Shown: positions 61,486-64,000 of the stretch, one piece after another
Position numbering within the stretch: position 1 is the stretch's first letter
Layout of the letters: every line of letters begins with the position of its first letter
NCBI RefSeq assembly: GCF_029227915.1
Contig: NC_079885.1
Span: forward strand, 4,404,001 to 4,468,000
Reading direction: 5' to 3'
Length of the DNA: 64,000 bases
From: Hydractinia symbiolongicarpus
Taxonomy: Eukaryota; Cnidaria; Hydrozoa; Anthoathecata; Hydractiniidae
The notes under the pieces: generated by a model
Databases searched by the model: none
Told to the model about the DNA's origin: nothing
The model's input: only the letters and a program-made list of their open reading frames with translations
Translations under genes and position numbers: made by a program

Positions 61486-62443
61486 CATGCAACCTAGTAA
61501 TACCCGAATAATGTCGCTAAATACATGTTGGTACGAATATGTGACGCAACCGTTGTAACTCAAACTGATTGATACCGCCAAGAAGTCAATGAAATGTAAT
61601 TTTTGAGAATGTCTCTGTTCTTTCAGCCCGTGCTAACGGCCAGGATTTGTCCCACAGTAAAAAAAGATTTAAGTATCTCAATTTTTAAATAAATCGCTAC
61701 CACCGAACCTAGTGTAATCGCTGAATTCCAGCAATCATGTCAAATTAAGAAGAATGTTATTCCTTGGAGTCCAATTGGCTCATTTATCACATTTATAAGG
61801 TCAAAGTCCAAAATCTGAAACTGTTCCTACTTATTCAGCGCGTGCTAACTGCCACGATTCGGCCGACAGTAAAGAAAAACTTACATATCTAAATTTTTGA
61901 ATAATGCGCTACCACAGAGCCTAGTGTAATCGCTGAATTCCAGCAATCTTGTCAAATTAAGAAGAATGTTATTCCTTGGAGTCCCATTGGCTCATTTATC
62001 ACATTTATAAGATCAAAGTCCAAAATCAGTTCAATTAAGTCCCACAGTCAAACGTGTCACTTTTAAAAGCGATGCAACCTAGTAATATCCGAATAATATC
62101 GCTAAATACATGTTAGTACGAATATGTGGCCCAACGGTTGTAACTCAAACTGATTGATATTGCCAAGAAGTCAATAAAAATCAGCTATTGAGAATGTCTC
62201 TATTACTTCAGCGCGTGCTAACGGCCAGGATTGGTCCCACAGTTAATAAAGACTGATTTATCTAAACTTTTAAATAAAGCGCTACCACAGAACCTAGTGT
62301 AATCGCTGAATTCCATCAATCATGTCAAATTAAGAAGAATGTTATTCCTTGGAGTCCAATTGGCTCATTTATCACATTTAAAAGATCAAAGTCCAAAATC
62401 AGTTCAATTAAGTCCCACAGTCAAACGTTTTACTGTTGAAAGC
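61486..62443. repeat. 958-bp tandem duplication, copy 1
   Basis: Contains the short unit with fusion at 61813 and about two full monomers. It matches the next 958 bp with a few substitutions (for example GTCTCTGTTC against GTCTCTATTC; CAGTTAATAAAG against CAGTAAATAAAG). Confidence 0.88.
61649..61860 (+). repeat. Short ~212-bp fused monomer, fusion at 61813
   Basis: Fusion CCAAAATCTGAAACTG. The tail reads CCACGATTCGGCCGACAG, a variant shared only with 62771. Confidence 0.85.
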
Positions 62444-63401
62444 CATGCAACCTAGTAATACCCGAATAATGTCGCTAAATACATGTTGGTACGAATATGT
62501 GACGCAACCGTTGTAACTCAAACTGATTGATACCGCCAAGAAGTCAATGAAATGTAATTTTTGAGAATGTCTCTATTCTTTCAGCCCGTGCTAACGGCCA
62601 GGATTTGTCCCACAGTAAAAAAAGAATTAAGTATCTCAATTTTTAAATAAAGCGCTACCACCGAACCTAGTGTAATCGCTGAATTCCAGCAATCATGTCA
62701 AATTAAGAAGAATGTTATTCCTTGGAGTCCAATTGGCTCATTTATCACATTTATAAGGTCAAAGTCCAAAATCTGAAACTGTTCCTACTTATTCAGCCCG
62801 TGCTAACTGCCACGATTCGGCCGACAGTAAAGAAAAACTTACATATCTAAATTTTTGAATAATGCGCTACCACAGAGACTAGTGTAATCGCTGAATTCCA
62901 GCAATCTTGTCAAATTAAGAAGAATGTTATTCCTTGGAGTCCCATTGGCTCATTTATCACATTTGTAAGATCAAAGTCCAAAATCAGTTCAATTAAGTCC
63001 CACAGTCAAACGTGTCACTTTTAAAAGCGATGCAACCTAGTAATATCCGAATAATATCGCTAAATACATGTTAGTACGAATATGTGGCCCAACGGTTGTA
63101 ACTCAAACTGATTGATATTGCCAAGAAGTCAATAAAAATCAGCTATTGAGAATGTCTCTATTACTTCAGCGCGTGCTAACGGCCAGGATTGGTCCCACAG
63201 TAAATAAAGACTGATTTATCTAAACTTTTAAATAAAGCGCTACCACAGAACCTAGTGTAATCGCTGAATTCCATCAATCATGTCAAATTAAGAAGAATGT
63301 TATTCCTTGGAGTCCAATTGGCTCATTTATCACATTTAAAAGATCAAAGTCCAAAATCAGTTCAATTAAGTCCCACAGTCAAACGTTTTACTGTTGAAAG
63401 C
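62444..63401. repeat. 958-bp tandem duplication, copy 2
   Basis: The join with copy 1 is visible as GTTGAAAGCCATGC at 62.44 kb. The left side belongs to a GTTGAAAGCGATGC monomer (as at 63.40 kb) and the right side to an AAAAGCCATGC monomer (as at 61.48 kb). Confidence 0.88.
62607..62818 (+). repeat. Short ~212-bp fused monomer, fusion at 62771
   Basis: Copy of the 61813 short unit, 958 bp downstream. Confidence 0.85.
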
Positions 63402-64000
63402 GATGCAACCTAGTAATATCCGAATAATACGCTAAATACATGTTGGTACGAATATGTGGCCCAACCGTTGTAACTCAAACTGATTGATATCGCCAAGAAG
63501 TCAATGAAAATTAGTTTTTGAGAATGTCTCTATTCCTTCAGCGCATGCTAACGGCCAGAATTAGTCCCACAGTAAATAAAGACTGATTTATCTAAACTTT
63601 TAAATAAAACGCTACCACCGAACCTAGTGTAATCGCTGAATTCCAGCAATCATGTCAAATTAAGAAGAATGTTATTCCTTGGAACCCAATTGGCTCATTC
63701 ATCACATTTATAAGGCCACAGTTCAAAATCAGTTCAATTAAGTCCCACAGTCAAACGTTTCACTGTTATAAGCCATACAACCTAGTAATACTCGAATAAT
63801 GTCGCTAAATACATTTTGGTAAGAATATGTGACGCAACCGTTGTAACTCAAACTGATTGATACCGCCAAGAAGTCAATAAATTTCAGCTATTGAGAATGT
63901 CTCTATTCCTTTAGCGCGTGCTAACGGCCAGGATTGGTCCCACAGTAAATAAACACTGATTTATCTAAACTTTTAAATAAAGCGCTACCACAGAACGTAG
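63402..64000. repeat. Satellite monomers to the window edge
   Basis: About one and a half full monomers resembling 9.0-9.45 and 36.6-37.0 kb (GGAACCCAATTGG, TTTAGCGCGTGC). The array runs off the window with no sign of ending. Confidence 0.8.

Larger units (their letters stand above)
1..64000. repeat. Satellite DNA array, ~372-bp monomer, whole window
   Basis: The landmark TTGGTACGAATATGTG recurs at 101, 474, 847, 1219, 1592, 1965 and 2338, and so on to the right edge. Spacing is 372-373 bp except where shortened units occur. All copies run in the same direction. There is no unique DNA, gene, transposon or RNA gene between them. Most monomers contain one EcoRI site (GAATTC) in the segment CGCTGAATTCCAGC. 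Counting 11 short units of about 213 bp and two monomers with a 66-bp deletion gives roughly 175 copies. Both window edges lie inside the array, so its true size is unknown. Scale and homogeneity suggest centromeric or pericentromeric heterochromatin; that role is inferred. I do not recognise the family. Confidence 0.97.

Overview
The whole 64-kb window is one uninterrupted satellite DNA array. A monomer of about 372-373 bp is repeated head to tail from the first base to the last. That is about 175 monomer copies, counting 11 that are shortened to about 213 bp. Every copy I followed reads in the same orientation. I see no gene, RNA gene, transposon, CRISPR array or unique sequence anywhere. 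Short open frames (up to about 86 codons) recur only because the monomer recurs. The composition is AT-rich (about 37% GC in one hand-counted monomer). Arrays of this size and regularity point to a eukaryotic centromeric or pericentromeric heterochromatin block. CpG is not depleted (13 seen against about 12 expected in one monomer), which fits a genome with little germline CpG methylation, such as many invertebrates. I cannot name the species or the satellite family.

The monomer has internal structure. The 10-bp word GTCCCACAGT marks two positions 195 and 178 bp apart. The two halves can be aligned along much of their length, so the monomer looks like an old, diverged dimer of a roughly nucleosome-sized unit. 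The first half carries a strongly conserved 20-bp imperfect palindrome centred on GTAC, followed by CAACCGTTG. The second half has lost the palindrome. The 11 short units are fusions of a second-half left part to a first-half right part, as expected from unequal exchange between the two halves.

Higher-order organisation is a mosaic. Positions 1-5.6 kb hold a three-monomer repeat (about 1,118 bp) whose third monomer carries a perfect GC palindrome. Positions 8.4-10.1, 33.9-40 and 61.5-63.4 kb hold a 958-bp repeat (two full monomers plus one short unit), often doubled to 1,916 bp. Positions 12.3-16.3 and 19.7-23.7 kb are near-identical segments 7,388 bp apart. Positions 36.2-38.65 and 38.8-41.3 kb are near-identical copies 2,663 bp apart. 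Positions 42.4-46.6 kb contain overlapping 2,607-bp and 2,235-bp duplications. Positions 49.86-56.57 kb hold three almost perfect copies of a 2,237-bp six-monomer repeat, apparently the youngest expansion. Distant segments are also paralogous: 8.4-12.2 with 38.7-42.4 kb, 5.2-7.1 with 28.9-30.9 kb, 18.7-20.7 with 43.0-45.0 kb, and 47.3-50.1 with 56.7-59.4 kb.

Nothing here encodes a pathway. The biology on show is satellite evolution by unequal crossover, segmental amplification and patchy gene conversion, with one conserved box that may be a protein-binding site.
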